A stretch of 64,000 bases of DNA from Buttiauxella selenatireducens (GCF_031432975.1 NZ_CP133838.1:124001-188000); one strand, 5' to 3'; positions 37,472 through 46,299 are shown, counted from the first letter of the stretch. Notes: a model not told the origin generated them from the letters alone. Translations and numbers: made by a program.

Positions 37472-38208
37472 GTCACTGGCCTTACCCAAAAATCGCTGCG
37501 CATCGCGGCGGTGGCAAACTGGCACCGGAAAATACTCTGGCGGCGATTGATATCGGTGCGCGTTACGGCCACACCATGATTGAGTTCGACGCCAAGCTTT
37601 CACAAGATGGGCAAATTTTCCTGCTGCATGACGACACTCTGGAGCGCACCAGTAACGGCTGGGGAGTCGCGGGCGATTTACCGTGGGATAAATTGCTGAA
37701 CGTCGACGCCGGAAGTTGGTTTAGCGGTGAGTTTGCAGGCGAGCCATTACCCCTGCTTTCGCAAGTCGCGGCGCGTTGTAAACAACACGCGATGATGGCA
37801 AACATAGAAATCAAACCGACCACCGGCACCGACGCAGAAACAGGGAAGGTTATCGCGCTGGCAGCCCTTGAATTATGGCAGGGGCAAACATCGCCGTTGT
37901 TATCGTCGTTTTCTATCGAAGCGCTGGAAGCGGCACAGCTTGCCGCTCCACAATTACCGCGTGGATTATTGCTCGATGACTGGCGTGATGACTGGCGTGA
38001 ACTGACGACCCGCCTGGGCTGTGTTTCCATTCACTTGAATCATAAATTGCTGGATGAAGCGCGCGTGCAAGAGCTCAAAGCGGCGGGATTACATATTCTG
38101 GTTTATACCGTGAATGTTCCCCAACGAGCAACAACGCTGCTGCGCTGGGGAGTGGATACCATCTGTACCGACCGTATCGACCAAATCGGCCCCGGTTTTA
38201 ATCTGTAA
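37468..38208 (+). CDS. ugpQ: Glycerophosphodiester phosphodiesterase UgpQ
   Basis: A 246-residue cytoplasmic TIM-barrel hydrolase that cleaves glycerophosphodiesters to glycerol 3-phosphate and alcohol. GDPD motifs are [16 protein letters not shown] (residues 10-25), [10 protein letters not shown] and [11 protein letters not shown], with the metal-binding acidic pair and the general-acid His. It is the last ugp gene and overlaps ugpC, so transported diesters are hydrolysed at once. Confidence 0.96.
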   Translation: MSHWPYPKIAAHRGGGKLAPENTLAAIDIGARYGHTMIEFDAKLSQDGQIFLLHDDTLERTSNGWGVAGDLPWDKLLNVDAGSWFSGEFAGEPLPLLSQVAARCKQHAMMANIEIKPTTGTDAETGKVIALAALELWQGQTSPLLSSFSIEALEAAQLAAPQLPRGLLLDDWRDDWRELTTRLGCVSIHLNHKLLDEARVQELKAAGLHILVYTVNVPQRATTLLRWGVDTICTDRIDQIGPGFNL

Positions 38209-38216
38209 TCCGCTTG

Positions 38217-38393
38217 CCCTCACCCCAACCCTCTCCCACAGGAGAGGGGGAAAAGGCAGTCCCCTCGCCCTATGGGGAGAGGGGGAAAAGGCAGTGAGCT
38301 CAGTCAGTCCCCTCGCCCTATGGGTAGAGGGGGAAAAGGCAGTGAGCTCAATCAGTCCCCTCGCCCCTGTGGGGAGAGGGTTAGGGTGAGGGG
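38217..38393. repeat. Palindromic tandem repeat cluster, 48-bp unit
   Basis: Bounded by CCCTCACCCCAACCCTCTCC and GGGTTAGGGTGAGGGG. CAGTCCCCTCGCCC recurs at 38257, 38305 and 38353 (48-bp period). It fills the space between the convergent ugpQ and yhhA genes. Confidence 0.88.
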
Positions 38394-38400
38394 AATATTG

Positions 38401-38865
38401 TCACGGCCCAATCGTTTTCAACGGAATACTCGGCTGAAGCGGCACCGAATTAGCGTGCGGGTTCAACATGCTGCCATTGGTTTTCGGTTGCAGCATGTGA
38501 TCCTGACTGCCGCTTGTGCTACCACTACCACCACCACCACTTAACATTCCACCATTGTTATTAGGCAAAACCTGCTGAGTCCCAACATCGAGCTCATTAG
38601 GGAAATTTTTTTTTACCTTAAAAACTTCCTGCTGCGAATTGTTATTTATCTGCGCTTCAAGATGCTGTTGCTGCACACGCGTTTGAGTTTGTAACTGCTG
38701 ATTTAACATCCCTTTTTGCTGAGTCTGCTGTGTTTGCATTTGCTGCTGCATCCGTTGCTGACTTGGATTCCGATAATCCGGCTGATTTGGATTATTCAGG
38801 GTATTAATCGGCTGTGCCAAACAGGTCAATGGCAGCAATGCCGCCAGTAGTATTATTTTTTTCAT
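38401..38865 (-). CDS. yhhA: DUF2756 family exported protein YhhA
   Basis: A 154-residue protein with a signal peptide ([18 protein letters not shown]), then [20 protein letters not shown], a long Gln-rich helical stretch with coiled-coil character (about residues 45-85) and a conserved C-terminal [10 protein letters not shown]. coli YhhA shares both ends; its function is unknown. GGAGG precedes the ATG at 38865. A poly-Gly/Ser patch near residue 110 is peculiar to this copy. It is divergent from ggt. Confidence 0.9.
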   Translation of the reverse strand: MKKIILLAALLPLTCLAQPINTLNNPNQPDYRNPSQQRMQQQMQTQQTQQKGMLNQQLQTQTRVQQQHLEAQINNNSQQEVFKVKKNFPNELDVGTQQVLPNNNGGMLSGGGGSGSTSGSQDHMLQPKTNGSMLNPHANSVPLQPSIPLKTIGP

Positions 38866-38993
38866 GATCGTCACTTCCTCCATTTGGGGGATCTACTAAG
38901 TTTAATCGTTTTCCATGGTTACGAAGATTATTTCGGATTTATGAACCAGGCTATTTAGGGGATTGACCCCTGAAAATCATGGAGAAAATAACG

Positions 38994-40733
38994 ATGAAGC
39001 AGTGGAAAACAATACGCTGGATGGCGATTCCGGCGCTGGTAATCGGCCTGTGCTTATCCGTTGGTGCGGCACCTGCGCCCGTATCCTACGGTGTGGAAGC
39101 GGATGTCCATCATCCGGTGCAAGCACAAAATGGAATGGTTGCCTCACAAGACTCGCTGGCTACGCAAGTCGGTGTCGATATTCTGAAACAGGGTGGGAAT
39201 GCCGTCGATGCGGCCGTTGCGGTCGGTTTTGCGCTGGCGGTAACCCATCCGCAGGCGGGGAATATCGGCGGTGGCGGTTTCATGATGTTGCGAACTAAAG
39301 ACGGTAAAACGACGGCCATTGATTTCCGCGAAATGGCGCCAGAAAAAGCCTCGCGCGATATGTTCCTTGATGCTCAAGGCAACGCTGACAGCAAAAAATC
39401 CCTGACTTCTCACCTTGCGTCTGGCACGCCTGGCACCGTGGCGGGCTTCTCCATGGCGCTGGAAAAATATGGCACGCTGCCGCTGAACAAGGTTATCCAA
39501 CCGGCGATCAAGCTTGCGCAGGACGGTTTTACCGTGAACGATGCGCTGGCCGAAGATCTGAAGGTTTACGGCGCGGAAGTTCTCCCTAATCACCCCAACA
39601 GCAAAGCTATTTTCTGGAAAGCAGACGGTGAACCCCTGCAAAAGGGCGACAAACTGGTGCAGACCAACCTCGCCAAAAGCCTCGAAATGATTGCTGAAAA
39701 CGGCCCTGATGCATTCTATAAAGGGGCGATTGCTGACCAGATTGCCGAAGAAATGGCAAAAAACGGCGGCCTGATTAGCAAGGTTGATCTACAGAATTAC
39801 AAAGCGGTTGAGCGTACGCCAATTAGCGGTGATTACCGGGGTTACGAGATTTTCTCCATGCCACCACCGTCTTCAGGCGGTATCCACATTGTGGAAATTC
39901 TCAATATTCTGGAAAACTTCGATCTCGGTAAATATGGTTTTGGCAGTGCCGATGCCATGCAGCTAACGGCTGAAGCGGAAAAATATGCCTATGCCGATCG
40001 CTCGGAATATCTCGGCGACCCTGACTTTGTCAAAGTGCCGTGGCAGGCGCTGACCAACAAAGCCTATGCTAAATCGCTGGCTGAACAGATAGACATTAAT
40101 AAAGCTCGCCCGTCGAGTGACATTAAGCCGGGTAAACTCGCGCCGTATGAAAGTAACCAGACCACGCATTTCTCGGTGGTGGATAAAGACGGGAATGCCG
40201 TGGCGGTGACTTACACCCTGAATACCGTGTTCGGTACTGGCATCGTGGCGGGAAATACCGGCATCCTGATGAACAACCAAATGGACGACTTCTCCGCTAA
40301 ACCTGGCGTGCCGAACGTTTACGGGCTGGTGGGGGGGGATGCCAACGCCGTTGGGCCACATAAACGCCCACTGTCGTCAATGTCGCCAACTATTGTGGTG
40401 AAAGACGGGAAAACCTGGCTGGTAACGGGTAGCCCTGGCGGCAGTCGAATCATTACAACTGTGCTGCAAATGGTGATGAACACGATCGATTATGGAATGA
40501 ACGTCGCCGAAGCGACCAACGCGCCGCGCTTCCATCATCAATGGTTGCCTGATGAATTGAGAGTCGAAAAAGGCTTTAGCCCGGATACGCTCAAACTGCT
40601 GAAAGAAAAAGGGCAGAAAGTCGAAGTGAAAGAAGCGATGGGCAGTACGCAGAGCATTATGGTGGGGCCTGATGGCACGCTGTATGGTGCTTCCGACCCT
40701 CGTTCTGTGGATGATCTGACCGCAGGCTATTGA
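38994..40733 (+). CDS. ggt: Periplasmic gamma-glutamyltranspeptidase
   Basis: A 579-residue N-terminal nucleophile hydrolase that cleaves glutathione and transfers gamma-glutamyl groups. A signal peptide of about 30 residues is followed by the large subunit (GNAVDAAVAVGFALAVTHPQ, GIHIVEILNILENF); self-processing occurs before Thr390 in NQTTHFSVV, giving the small subunit with SMSPTIVV and GSPGGSRIITT. The ATG at 38994 has GGAG 8 nt upstream; an ATG at 38979 has none. Sequence is close to E. coli Ggt, including the C-terminus DDLTAGY. Confidence 0.97.
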   Translation: MKQWKTIRWMAIPALVIGLCLSVGAAPAPVSYGVEADVHHPVQAQNGMVASQDSLATQVGVDILKQGGNAVDAAVAVGFALAVTHPQAGNIGGGGFMMLRTKDGKTTAIDFREMAPEKASRDMFLDAQGNADSKKSLTSHLASGTPGTVAGFSMALEKYGTLPLNKVIQPAIKLAQDGFTVNDALAEDLKVYGAEVLPNHPNSKAIFWKADGEPLQKGDKLVQTNLAKSLEMIAENGPDAFYKGAIADQIAEEMAKNGGLISKVDLQNYKAVERTPISGDYRGYEIFSMPPPSSGGIHIVEILNILENFDLGKYGFGSADAMQLTAEAEKYAYADRSEYLGDPDFVKVPWQALTNKAYAKSLAEQIDINKARPSSDIKPGKLAPYESNQTTHFSVVDKDGNAVAVTYTLNTVFGTGIVAGNTGILMNNQMDDFSAKPGVPNVYGLVGGDANAVGPHKRPLSSMSPTIVVKDGKTWLVTGSPGGSRIITTVLQMVMNTIDYGMNVAEATNAPRFHHQWLPDELRVEKGFSPDTLKLLKEKGQKVEVKEAMGSTQSIMVGPDGTLYGASDPRSVDDLTAGY

Positions 40734-40740
40734 GTTTTCC

Positions 40741-40843
40741 CCCTCACCCTAACCCTCTCCCTCAAGGGAGAGGGGACTGACTGGTTTTCCCCTCACCCTG
40801 GCCGGTTTTCTCCCTCTCCTGTGGGAGAGGGTCGGGGTGAGGG
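40741..40843. repeat. Palindromic repeat cluster after ggt
   Basis: CCCTCACCCTAACCCTCTCC on the left, an internal partial copy CCCTCACCCTGGCC, and GGGTCGGGGTGAGGG on the right. Same family as the other clusters, with little internal amplification. Confidence 0.85.
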
Positions 40844-40953
40844 CGCTCTATGCCCTTCCTGGTTGTAACAAAAAAGTTAACTTTCCGAGAGGATTCGGTG
40901 ATCTGTTGTTTTGTAGTCTGGTTTTACCAAAAGCGGGCAGAGGTAAAACAATA

Positions 40954-41463
40954 ATGATCAACAGACGTAATTTCCTGCTGGGTAGCGGCATAGTTTCTGG
41001 CGTGGCGCTAATGGGGCTACTGCCATCACTGTTTCCCCGCAAAGCGATTGCTCAGGCACAAGCCGAAAAATTCGAAGTCACCCTGAGCGACGAACAATGG
41101 CATCAGCGGTTGAGCGACGCGCAATACTATATTTTGCGTGAAGCTGGGACTGAACCTCCATATTCCAGTCCGTTGAATGACGAACATCGTCCAGGGGAAT
41201 TTGCCTGCGCGGGCTGCAAGCTCCCGCTATTTTCGTCAGAGACGAAATTCAACAGCCATACCGGCTGGCCGAGTTTCTGGCAGCCGCTACCTAATGCTGC
41301 ACTCACTAGCCGGGATACTTCGTTTGGCATGGTGCGCGACGAAGTGCACTGCCGCCGCTGCGGCGGACATCTCGGGCATGTGTTCGACGATGGACCGAAA
41401 CCCACAGGCCTGCGTTACTGCATGAATGGCCTTGCGATGACATTCACCCCGAAAGCGACTTGA
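40954..41463 (+). CDS. msrB: Tat-exported methionine (R)-sulfoxide reductase MsrB
   Basis: A 169-residue protein that reduces methionine-R-sulfoxide. The N-terminus carries a twin-arginine signal (INRRNFLLG, hydrophobic core to about residue 25, AIAQA end near 35). The MsrB domain has zinc cysteines 85, 88, 133 and 136 (CAGC, CRRC), HTGWPSF, GGHLGHVFDDGP and the catalytic Cys156 in RYCMNG. Export suggests it repairs oxidised periplasmic proteins after folding with its metal in the cytoplasm. The ATG at 40954 has GAGG upstream; the frame is open earlier but only this start begins at the Tat signal. It is followed by an exported msrA. Confidence 0.9.
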   Translation: MINRRNFLLGSGIVSGVALMGLLPSLFPRKAIAQAQAEKFEVTLSDEQWHQRLSDAQYYILREAGTEPPYSSPLNDEHRPGEFACAGCKLPLFSSETKFNSHTGWPSFWQPLPNAALTSRDTSFGMVRDEVHCRRCGGHLGHVFDDGPKPTGLRYCMNGLAMTFTPKAT

Positions 41464-41492
41464 GCCAGACATCAACGATAAGTGAGCTTCCT

Positions 41493-42212
41493 ATGAAAAC
41501 GACTCGAAAAAGCGTTCGTCATTACAGCCTGATTGCAGGCTTGATCGTGGCATCTGCCTTTGTCTTTCAGACCAACGCCTGGTCGTGGGGTGGGGCGGAG
41601 TCCGCAGTGGTTATCCCGGCACCTGTTCGTGACGAAGTGCCAGGCACGGCGCACAGTGAAACCGCGCTATTTTCTGGCGGCTGCTTCTGGGGAATCCAGG
41701 GGGTCTTCCAGCACGTTAAAGGTGTGACTAATGCGGTGTCGGGTTATGCCGGTGGTGATGCTAAGACCGCGAGTTATGAACAAGTGAGCGGCGGCGATAC
41801 CGGACACGCGGAAACCGTGCAGGTGACCTACGACCCGACGCAGGTCACTTATGGTGAACTGCTGCATATCTTCTTTTCGGTGGGGCACAACCCAACCGAG
41901 TTAAACAGGCAAGGCCCGGATACGGGCACTCAGTACCGTTCTGCCGTATTTCCGTTGAATTCAGAGCAGGCCGAAGTGGCAAAAGCGTATATCGCCCAAC
42001 TGAATGGCAGCCACAGTTACGACAAACCTGTCGTGACGAAAGTAGAAAGTAACGGGCATTTCTATCCGGCGGAGGCTTACCATCAAAACTTCTTAAACGA
42101 TAATCCTGATTACCCGTACATTGTGATTAACGATTTACCGAAAATTAAAGACTTGCAGCAGTATTTCCCGAAAAACTACAGCAGTCAGGCGGTACTGGTA
42201 AAAAATAAATAA
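41493..42212 (+). CDS. msrA: Exported methionine (S)-sulfoxide reductase MsrA
   Basis: A 239-residue enzyme reducing methionine-S-sulfoxide. Residues 1 to about 29 look like a Sec signal peptide (hydrophobic core LIAGLIVASAFVF, then TNAWS). The MsrA domain has the catalytic GGCFWG (Cys64), YAGGDAKTASYEQVSGGDTGHAE, GPDTGTQYRS and the C-terminal AYHQNF region. The ATG at 41493 is preferred because it begins at the signal peptide with GTGAG upstream. It lies 29 bp after msrB on the same strand, so the two form an operon covering both sulfoxide stereoisomers. E. coli lacks this pair at this site. Confidence 0.9.
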   Translation: MKTTRKSVRHYSLIAGLIVASAFVFQTNAWSWGGAESAVVIPAPVRDEVPGTAHSETALFSGGCFWGIQGVFQHVKGVTNAVSGYAGGDAKTASYEQVSGGDTGHAETVQVTYDPTQVTYGELLHIFFSVGHNPTELNRQGPDTGTQYRSAVFPLNSEQAEVAKAYIAQLNGSHSYDKPVVTKVESNGHFYPAEAYHQNFLNDNPDYPYIVINDLPKIKDLQQYFPKNYSSQAVLVKNK

Positions 42213-42213
42213 C

Positions 42214-42240
42214 CATCAGGGGAGGTGATCTCCCCTGATG
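42214..42240. terminator. Hairpin between msrA and yhhY
   Basis: CATCAGGGGAG (42214-42224) and CTCCCCTGATG (42230-42240) form a perfect 11-bp stem around GTGAT between convergent genes. No T-run. Confidence 0.7.
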
Positions 42241-42243
42241 CAG

Positions 42244-42747
42244 TTACTTCGCAGTCGGCTTAAACCGCGCCATAAAATAGGCATCCACATACTGCCCATC
42301 GCGTAGCGCATAGTTTTTGCCGGTGCCTTCAATCTCAAAACCGAATTTGTGGTAAACCGCGAGCGCGGGGGCATTATCAACAAACACGGTTAATTCAATA
42401 CGATCGATGCGCAGCCAGTTGTCGCATAAATCCACCATAGAACTAAGCAATGCGCTGGCAATGCCACGATTCCGTTGTTTGCCACAGACACTCATGCCGA
42501 AAGTGGCGACGTGGCTACGACGTGGGTTTTGTTCGACAGACAACGCCAGATGTCCTACTACAACATCGTCAATACAGGCCACAAGCTGTTTGCGCCCTGC
42601 AGGGGGATGTTTCATTCGTTCTTCCCACATTTCAAGAGCAGGATGAGGAATTTGTAGCGTGTTGTGATAAACCTCTGGCTGGGCGTTAATCTGACGTAAT
42701 GCATCCAGATCTCTTAATTCAGCGTGGCGTATCACGATCTCGCTCAT
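42244..42747 (-). CDS. yhhY: GNAT N-acetyltransferase YhhY
   Basis: A 167-residue GNAT acetyltransferase, close to E. coli YhhY (reported to acetylate amino acids). Acetyl-CoA motif A is KQRNRGIASALLSSMV (about residues 92-107), and FVDNAPALAVYHKFGFEIEGTG is the typical motif B region. The ATG at 42747 with GAGGAG upstream gives the E. coli start MSEIVIRHAE; the longer open frame runs back through the RyhB promoter and is not coding. Confidence 0.94.
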   Translation of the reverse strand: MSEIVIRHAELRDLDALRQINAQPEVYHNTLQIPHPALEMWEERMKHPPAGRKQLVACIDDVVVGHLALSVEQNPRRSHVATFGMSVCGKQRNRGIASALLSSMVDLCDNWLRIDRIELTVFVDNAPALAVYHKFGFEIEGTGKNYALRDGQYVDAYFMARFKPTAK

Positions 42748-42834
42748 TCCTTTTCTCCTCAAATGGTTAGGTAACCCTTTCAACATTATTGATTTTTTAT
42801 TTTTCGTCAACCGCTCTCTTTTTCTAAAAAAAAG

Positions 42835-42864
42835 TAGACAAGTGCGAATGATAATGATTATTAT
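42835..42864 (+). promoter_or_regulatory. ryhB promoter with Fur box
   Basis: -35 TAGACA (42835-42840) and -10 TATTAT (42859-42864) are 18 bp apart, 6 nt before the RyhB start. The Fur box TGATAAT-G-ATTATTA (42849-42863) overlaps the -10 and matches the 7-1-7 consensus with one mismatch, so iron-loaded Fur should repress. Confidence 0.9.
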
Positions 42865-42870
42865 TGCCAT

Positions 42871-42967
42871 GCGTTCAGGGGAGACCCCTACGGAGACAAC
42901 CTGAAAGCACGACATTGCTCACATTGCTTCCAGTATTACTTAGCCAGCCTAGCGCTGGCTTTTTTTT
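42871..42967 (+). ncRNA. ryhB: RyhB iron-responsive small RNA
   Basis: A 97-nt Hfq-dependent small RNA that, when iron is short, base pairs with and silences mRNAs of iron-using proteins such as sodB. It carries the conserved core AAGCACGACATTGCTC and CAGTATTACTTAGCCAGC, identical to E. coli RyhB, and ends in a GCCAGC...GCTGGC hairpin with a T-run (terminator at about 42943-42967). The 5' part differs slightly (GCGTTCAGGGGAGACC). It sits between yhhY and yhhX as in E. coli. Confidence 0.96.
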
Positions 42968-42993
42968 GTGTGCTTTTCAGCCTGGCTTACTTG

Positions 42994-43121
42994 CCATTTT
43001 GCCCTCGGGCAGTGCTCGAAATCCTCACGTACTTTAAGTACGCTCCGGTTTCTGCGCGCTGGCCGAGAACAAACTGGCTGCGACGTCGACGGCCGACCGT
43101 AAAACGCTGTGGCTAAAATGG
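42994..43121. repeat. Imperfect palindromic intergenic element, about 128 bp
   Basis: CCATTTTGCC at the left and GGCTAAAATGG at the right are inverted ends; the centre has GTACTTTAAGTAC flanked by CCTCAC and GCTCCGG. No ORF. It looks like an enterobacterial dispersed palindromic repeat, but no second copy is in the window. Confidence 0.55.
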
Positions 43122-43193
43122 GAATCTAGGTCGTCGCCATCCGCCACTGAATCGAGTAGGGTAATTGCAATTCAAAGTCAAAAGGATGAAGCA

Positions 43194-44231
43194 ATGACCC
43201 TACACTGCGCTTTTATAGGTTTTGGCAAAAGTACCACCCGCTACCATCTTCCTTACGTTCTGGTTCGGAAAGATAAAATCCACGTCGCGCACATTTTCCG
43301 ACGTCACGAAAAACCGGAAATCGAGCAGCAACCTCAATACAGCCACATTCATTTCACCAGCCAGCTCGATGACATTTTGAACGACCCGCAGGTCAAGCTG
43401 GTGGTGGTTTGTACACATCAGGATAGCCATTTCGAATACGCAAAACGTGCGCTGGAAGCGGGTAAAAACGTGTTGGTGGAAAAACCCTTTACCCCGACAC
43501 TTGCCGAAGCTAAACAGCTGTATGAACTGGCTAAATCCAAAGGGCTGACCGTTACGCCGTATCAGAATCGCCGTTTTGACTCCTGCTTCCTGACGATGAA
43601 AAAAGCCATCGAAAGCGGCAAGTTGGGTGAGATTGTCGAAATCGAAAGCCACTTTGATATGTATCGTCCGGAAGCCCCAACCAACCCAGGCCAGCCTGCG
43701 GACGGTGCGTTTTATGGCCTTGGCGTGCACACCATGGACCAAATCATCTCTCTATTCGGTCGCCCGGATAAAGTCGCCTATGACATTCGTAGCGTGCGCA
43801 ACAAAGCCAATCCAGACGATACCTTTGAAGCGCAGCTTTTCTATGGCGACATGAAAGCCATCGTTAAAACGAGCCATCTGGTGAAAATCGATTACCCGAA
43901 ATTCCAGGTTCATGGCACCAAAGGCTCGTACGTGAAATACGGTATCGACCAACAAGAAACCAGCCTGAAGGCGTATATCATGCCGGGCGAACCAGGTTTT
44001 GCGGCAGACAGCAGCGTCGGTGTGCTGGAATACGTCAATGACGCGGGCGAAACCGTGCGCGAAGAGATAAAACCGGAGCAGGGTGACTACGGGCGTGTGT
44101 ACGACGCGCTGTATGAAACCATTGTTCATGGGAAGCCTAATTACGTCAGAGAAATTGAAGCACTGACCAACCTTGAGATCCTCGAACGCGGCTTTGAACA
44201 GCCTTCTCCTTCTGTCGTGACCCTCGCGTAG
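43194..44231 (+). CDS. yhhX: Gfo/Idh/MocA family oxidoreductase YhhX
   Basis: A 345-residue putative NAD(P)-dependent dehydrogenase. The Rossmann motif is CAFIGFGKSTTRYHLPY at the N-terminus, with VEKPFTPT (about residues 98-105) carrying the EKP lysine of the family, and the C-terminal domain with GLGVHTMDQIISLFGRP. Close to E. coli YhhX, whose substrate is unknown. AAGGATG precedes the start. Confidence 0.95.
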   Translation: MTLHCAFIGFGKSTTRYHLPYVLVRKDKIHVAHIFRRHEKPEIEQQPQYSHIHFTSQLDDILNDPQVKLVVVCTHQDSHFEYAKRALEAGKNVLVEKPFTPTLAEAKQLYELAKSKGLTVTPYQNRRFDSCFLTMKKAIESGKLGEIVEIESHFDMYRPEAPTNPGQPADGAFYGLGVHTMDQIISLFGRPDKVAYDIRSVRNKANPDDTFEAQLFYGDMKAIVKTSHLVKIDYPKFQVHGTKGSYVKYGIDQQETSLKAYIMPGEPGFAADSSVGVLEYVNDAGETVREEIKPEQGDYGRVYDALYETIVHGKPNYVREIEALTNLEILERGFEQPSPSVVTLA

Positions 44232-44240
44232 CCCTCATCA

Positions 44241-44286
44241 GACGCCTCGTACTCGTTCACTTTTTTTGAACAGAGGCGTCAATTTT
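44241..44286 (+). terminator. Hairpin after yhhX
   Basis: GACGCCTC (44241-44248) and GAGGCGTC (44273-44280) pair; an inner GTTCA/TGAAC stem is possible. AATTTT follows. Confidence 0.7.
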
Positions 44287-44354
44287 CACCCACTATGATC
44301 ATTTCCGATTCGGGTCCACACTTAGCCCATCAAACGAATTGCGGAGAAATGAAG

Positions 44355-45050
44355 ATGATCTACTTAAGAAAAGCTGAAGAACGTGGTCACGCGAATCATG
44401 GTTGGTTAGACAGCTGGCATACCTTCTCATTTGCCAACTATTACGATGCCAATTTCATGGGTTTCTCGGCGTTACGTGTGATTAACGAAGACGTGGTGGA
44501 AGCGGGTGAAGGTTTTGGTACTCACCCACACAAAGACATGGAAATCCTGACCTATGTGCTGGAAGGTGCGGTGGCGCATCGGGACAGCATGGGTAACGAA
44601 GAAAAAGTTCCAGCGGGCGAATTCCAGATTATGAGCGCCGGTACCGGGATTACTCATTCCGAGTACAACCCAAGTAAAACCGAGCGTCTGCGTTTGTACC
44701 AAATCTGGATCATGCCGGAAAAAACAGGCATCACGCCGCGTTACGATCAGCGCCGTTTTGATGCGCCGCAGGGCCGCCAACTGGTGCTTTCGCCGGATGC
44801 ACGTGACGGTTCGTTGAAAGTGAACCAGGATATGGAATTGTCCCGTTGGGCTCTGGCAAAAGACGAACAGTCTGTTTATCAGATTCCGGCAGACCGCCGC
44901 ATCTGGATTCAGGTCGTGAAAGGCGATGTGTCTATCAATGGCACTCAGGCGAAAACCAGCGATGCCATTGCTGTGTGGGATGAACAAGCGATTTCTATTC
45001 ATGCCAACGAAGCCAGTGAAGTTCTGTTGTTTGATTTGCCGCCAGTCTAA
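44355..45050 (+). CDS. yhhW: Pirin-family quercetin 2,3-dioxygenase YhhW
   Basis: A 231-residue bicupin of the pirin family; E. coli YhhW has quercetinase activity in vitro. The N-terminal cupin metal site includes THPHKDMEILTYVLEG (about residues 56-71), with further ligands in GTGITHSEYN. The ATG at 44355 has GGAG 8 nt upstream and gives the same length as E. coli (231). The biological substrate is not known. It lies between yhhX and gntR as in E. coli. Confidence 0.95.
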   Translation: MIYLRKAEERGHANHGWLDSWHTFSFANYYDANFMGFSALRVINEDVVEAGEGFGTHPHKDMEILTYVLEGAVAHRDSMGNEEKVPAGEFQIMSAGTGITHSEYNPSKTERLRLYQIWIMPEKTGITPRYDQRRFDAPQGRQLVLSPDARDGSLKVNQDMELSRWALAKDEQSVYQIPADRRIWIQVVKGDVSINGTQAKTSDAIAVWDEQAISIHANEASEVLLFDLPPV

Positions 45051-45061
45051 TCGTTACCCGT

Positions 45062-45093
45062 CACATCCTTCTCCTTTTAAGGGGAAGGATGTG
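45062..45093 (+). terminator. Hairpin after yhhW
   Basis: CACATCCTTC and GAAGGATGTG pair with additional CC/GG and a TTTTAA loop. There is no T-run, so this is a weak call. Confidence 0.5.
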
Positions 45094-45144
45094 CCTTGTC
45101 CGTGCTAAACTTCGTTGTCGATAGCCAACCCGCACAGCAGGACA

Positions 45145-46140
45145 ATGAAAAAGAAAAGACCGGTATTACAGGACGTTGCAGACCGCGTTGGAATAACCAA
45201 AATGACGGTCAGTCGCTTTTTACGTAACCCTGATCAGGTTTCAGCCGCGTTACAGGTGAAAATTGCCGCAGCCCTTGATGAACTTGGCTACATTCCAAAC
45301 CGCGCACCTGACATCCTTTCAAACTCAACAAGCCGCGCAATCGGCGTGTTATTACCCTCGCTGACCAACCAGGTTTTTGCTGAAGTGCTGCGAGGTATTG
45401 AAAACGTTATTGATGCTTACGGCTATCAGACCATGCTCGCGCACTACGGTTATAAACCGGAGTTAGAAGAAGAGCGTCTGGAGTCGATGCTTTCCTGGAA
45501 TATCGACGGGCTGATCCTCACCGAACGCACGCATACTCCACGCACTTTGAAAATGATCGAAGTGGCGGGTATTCCGGTCGTGGAATTGATGGACAGCATT
45601 TCCCCTTGTCTCGATATCGCCGTAGGGTTTGATAACTTCGAAGCGGCACGCCAGATGACAGCGGCGATTATTGCTCGCGGTCACCACCACGTCGCTTATC
45701 TTGGCGCTCGTCTGGATGAGCGTACCGTCATCAAGAAAAAAGGGTACGAGCAAGCGATGCATGACGCGGGCCTTGTGCCATACAGTGTGATGGTCGAACA
45801 ATCTTCTTCTTATTCCACCGGTATCGAATTGTTCCGTCAGGCGCGTCGTGAATATCCGCAGCTCGACAGTATCTTCTGTACTAACGATGACTTAGCCATC
45901 GGTGCGGCATTTGAATGCCAACGCCAGGGTCTGAGTATTCCAAAAGATATGGCGATTGCTGGTTTCCACGGTCACGATATTGGCCAGGTCATGGAACCGC
46001 GTCTTGCCAGCGTGTTAACGCCGCGTGAACGTATGGGGCGCATTGGCGCTGAGCGATTGCTGGCGAGAATTCGTGGCGAAACGGTCACGCCGCAGATGTT
46101 AGATTTAGGCTTTACGTTGTCGCCTGGTGGCTCAATTTAA
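45145..46140 (+). CDS. gntR: Gluconate operon repressor GntR (LacI family)
   Basis: A 331-residue LacI-type repressor. The N-terminal helix-turn-helix LQDVADRVGITKMTVSRFLR is followed by a hinge and a periplasmic-binding-like effector domain (SRAIGVLLPSLTNQVFAEVL, FCTNDDLAIGAAFECQ). The ATG at 45145, with AGGA upstream, gives MKKKRPVLQDV and the E. coli length. It represses gntKU in the absence of gluconate; two matching operators lie before gntK. Confidence 0.96.
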   Translation: MKKKRPVLQDVADRVGITKMTVSRFLRNPDQVSAALQVKIAAALDELGYIPNRAPDILSNSTSRAIGVLLPSLTNQVFAEVLRGIENVIDAYGYQTMLAHYGYKPELEEERLESMLSWNIDGLILTERTHTPRTLKMIEVAGIPVVELMDSISPCLDIAVGFDNFEAARQMTAAIIARGHHHVAYLGARLDERTVIKKKGYEQAMHDAGLVPYSVMVEQSSSYSTGIELFRQARREYPQLDSIFCTNDDLAIGAAFECQRQGLSIPKDMAIAGFHGHDIGQVMEPRLASVLTPRERMGRIGAERLLARIRGETVTPQMLDLGFTLSPGGSI

Positions 46141-46153
46141 CGCCGCGTCGTCA

Positions 46154-46178
46154 AGTTGCAGGCACATCGGCTGCAACT
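46154..46178 (+). terminator. Weak hairpin after gntR
   Basis: AGTTGCAG (46154-46161) and CTGCAACT (46171-46178) pair around a 9-nt loop. No T-run; some readthrough into gntKU is likely. Confidence 0.45.
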
Positions 46179-46199
46179 CAGATTATTTACGCTATATTT

Positions 46200-46215
46200 T
46201 TTGATTTAGTTCACA
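46200..46215. promoter_or_regulatory. CRP site upstream of gntKU
   Basis: TTTGA-TTTAGT-TCACA matches the CRP consensus at 9 of 10 core positions and lies 55 bp upstream of the GntR operators, consistent with catabolite control of gluconate uptake. Confidence 0.7.
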
Positions 46216-46269
46216 CTTATTCACTTTTTAAGTGAATGGTTATTGCTAATTGCGAATGCTCTCCTGACA

Positions 46270-46299
46270 ATGTTACCGATAACAGTTACCCGTAACAAT
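46270..46299. promoter_or_regulatory. Two adjacent GntR operators
   Basis: ATGTTACCGATAACAG (46270-46285) and AGTTACCCGTAACAA (46284-46298) both match the GntR palindrome ATGTTACC-N-GTAACAT and are 14 bp apart, just upstream of gntK. Confidence 0.88.

Noticed and set aside
38401-38865. Gln-rich yhhA as a random low-complexity ORF
   Set aside because: Retained as a gene: it has a signal peptide, a GGAGG site and both conserved ends of the E. coli family.
42748-42915. N-terminal extension of yhhY through poly-Ile codons
   Set aside because: The extension reads the Fur box and ryhB promoter backwards; the ATG at 42747 has a proper ribosome binding site.
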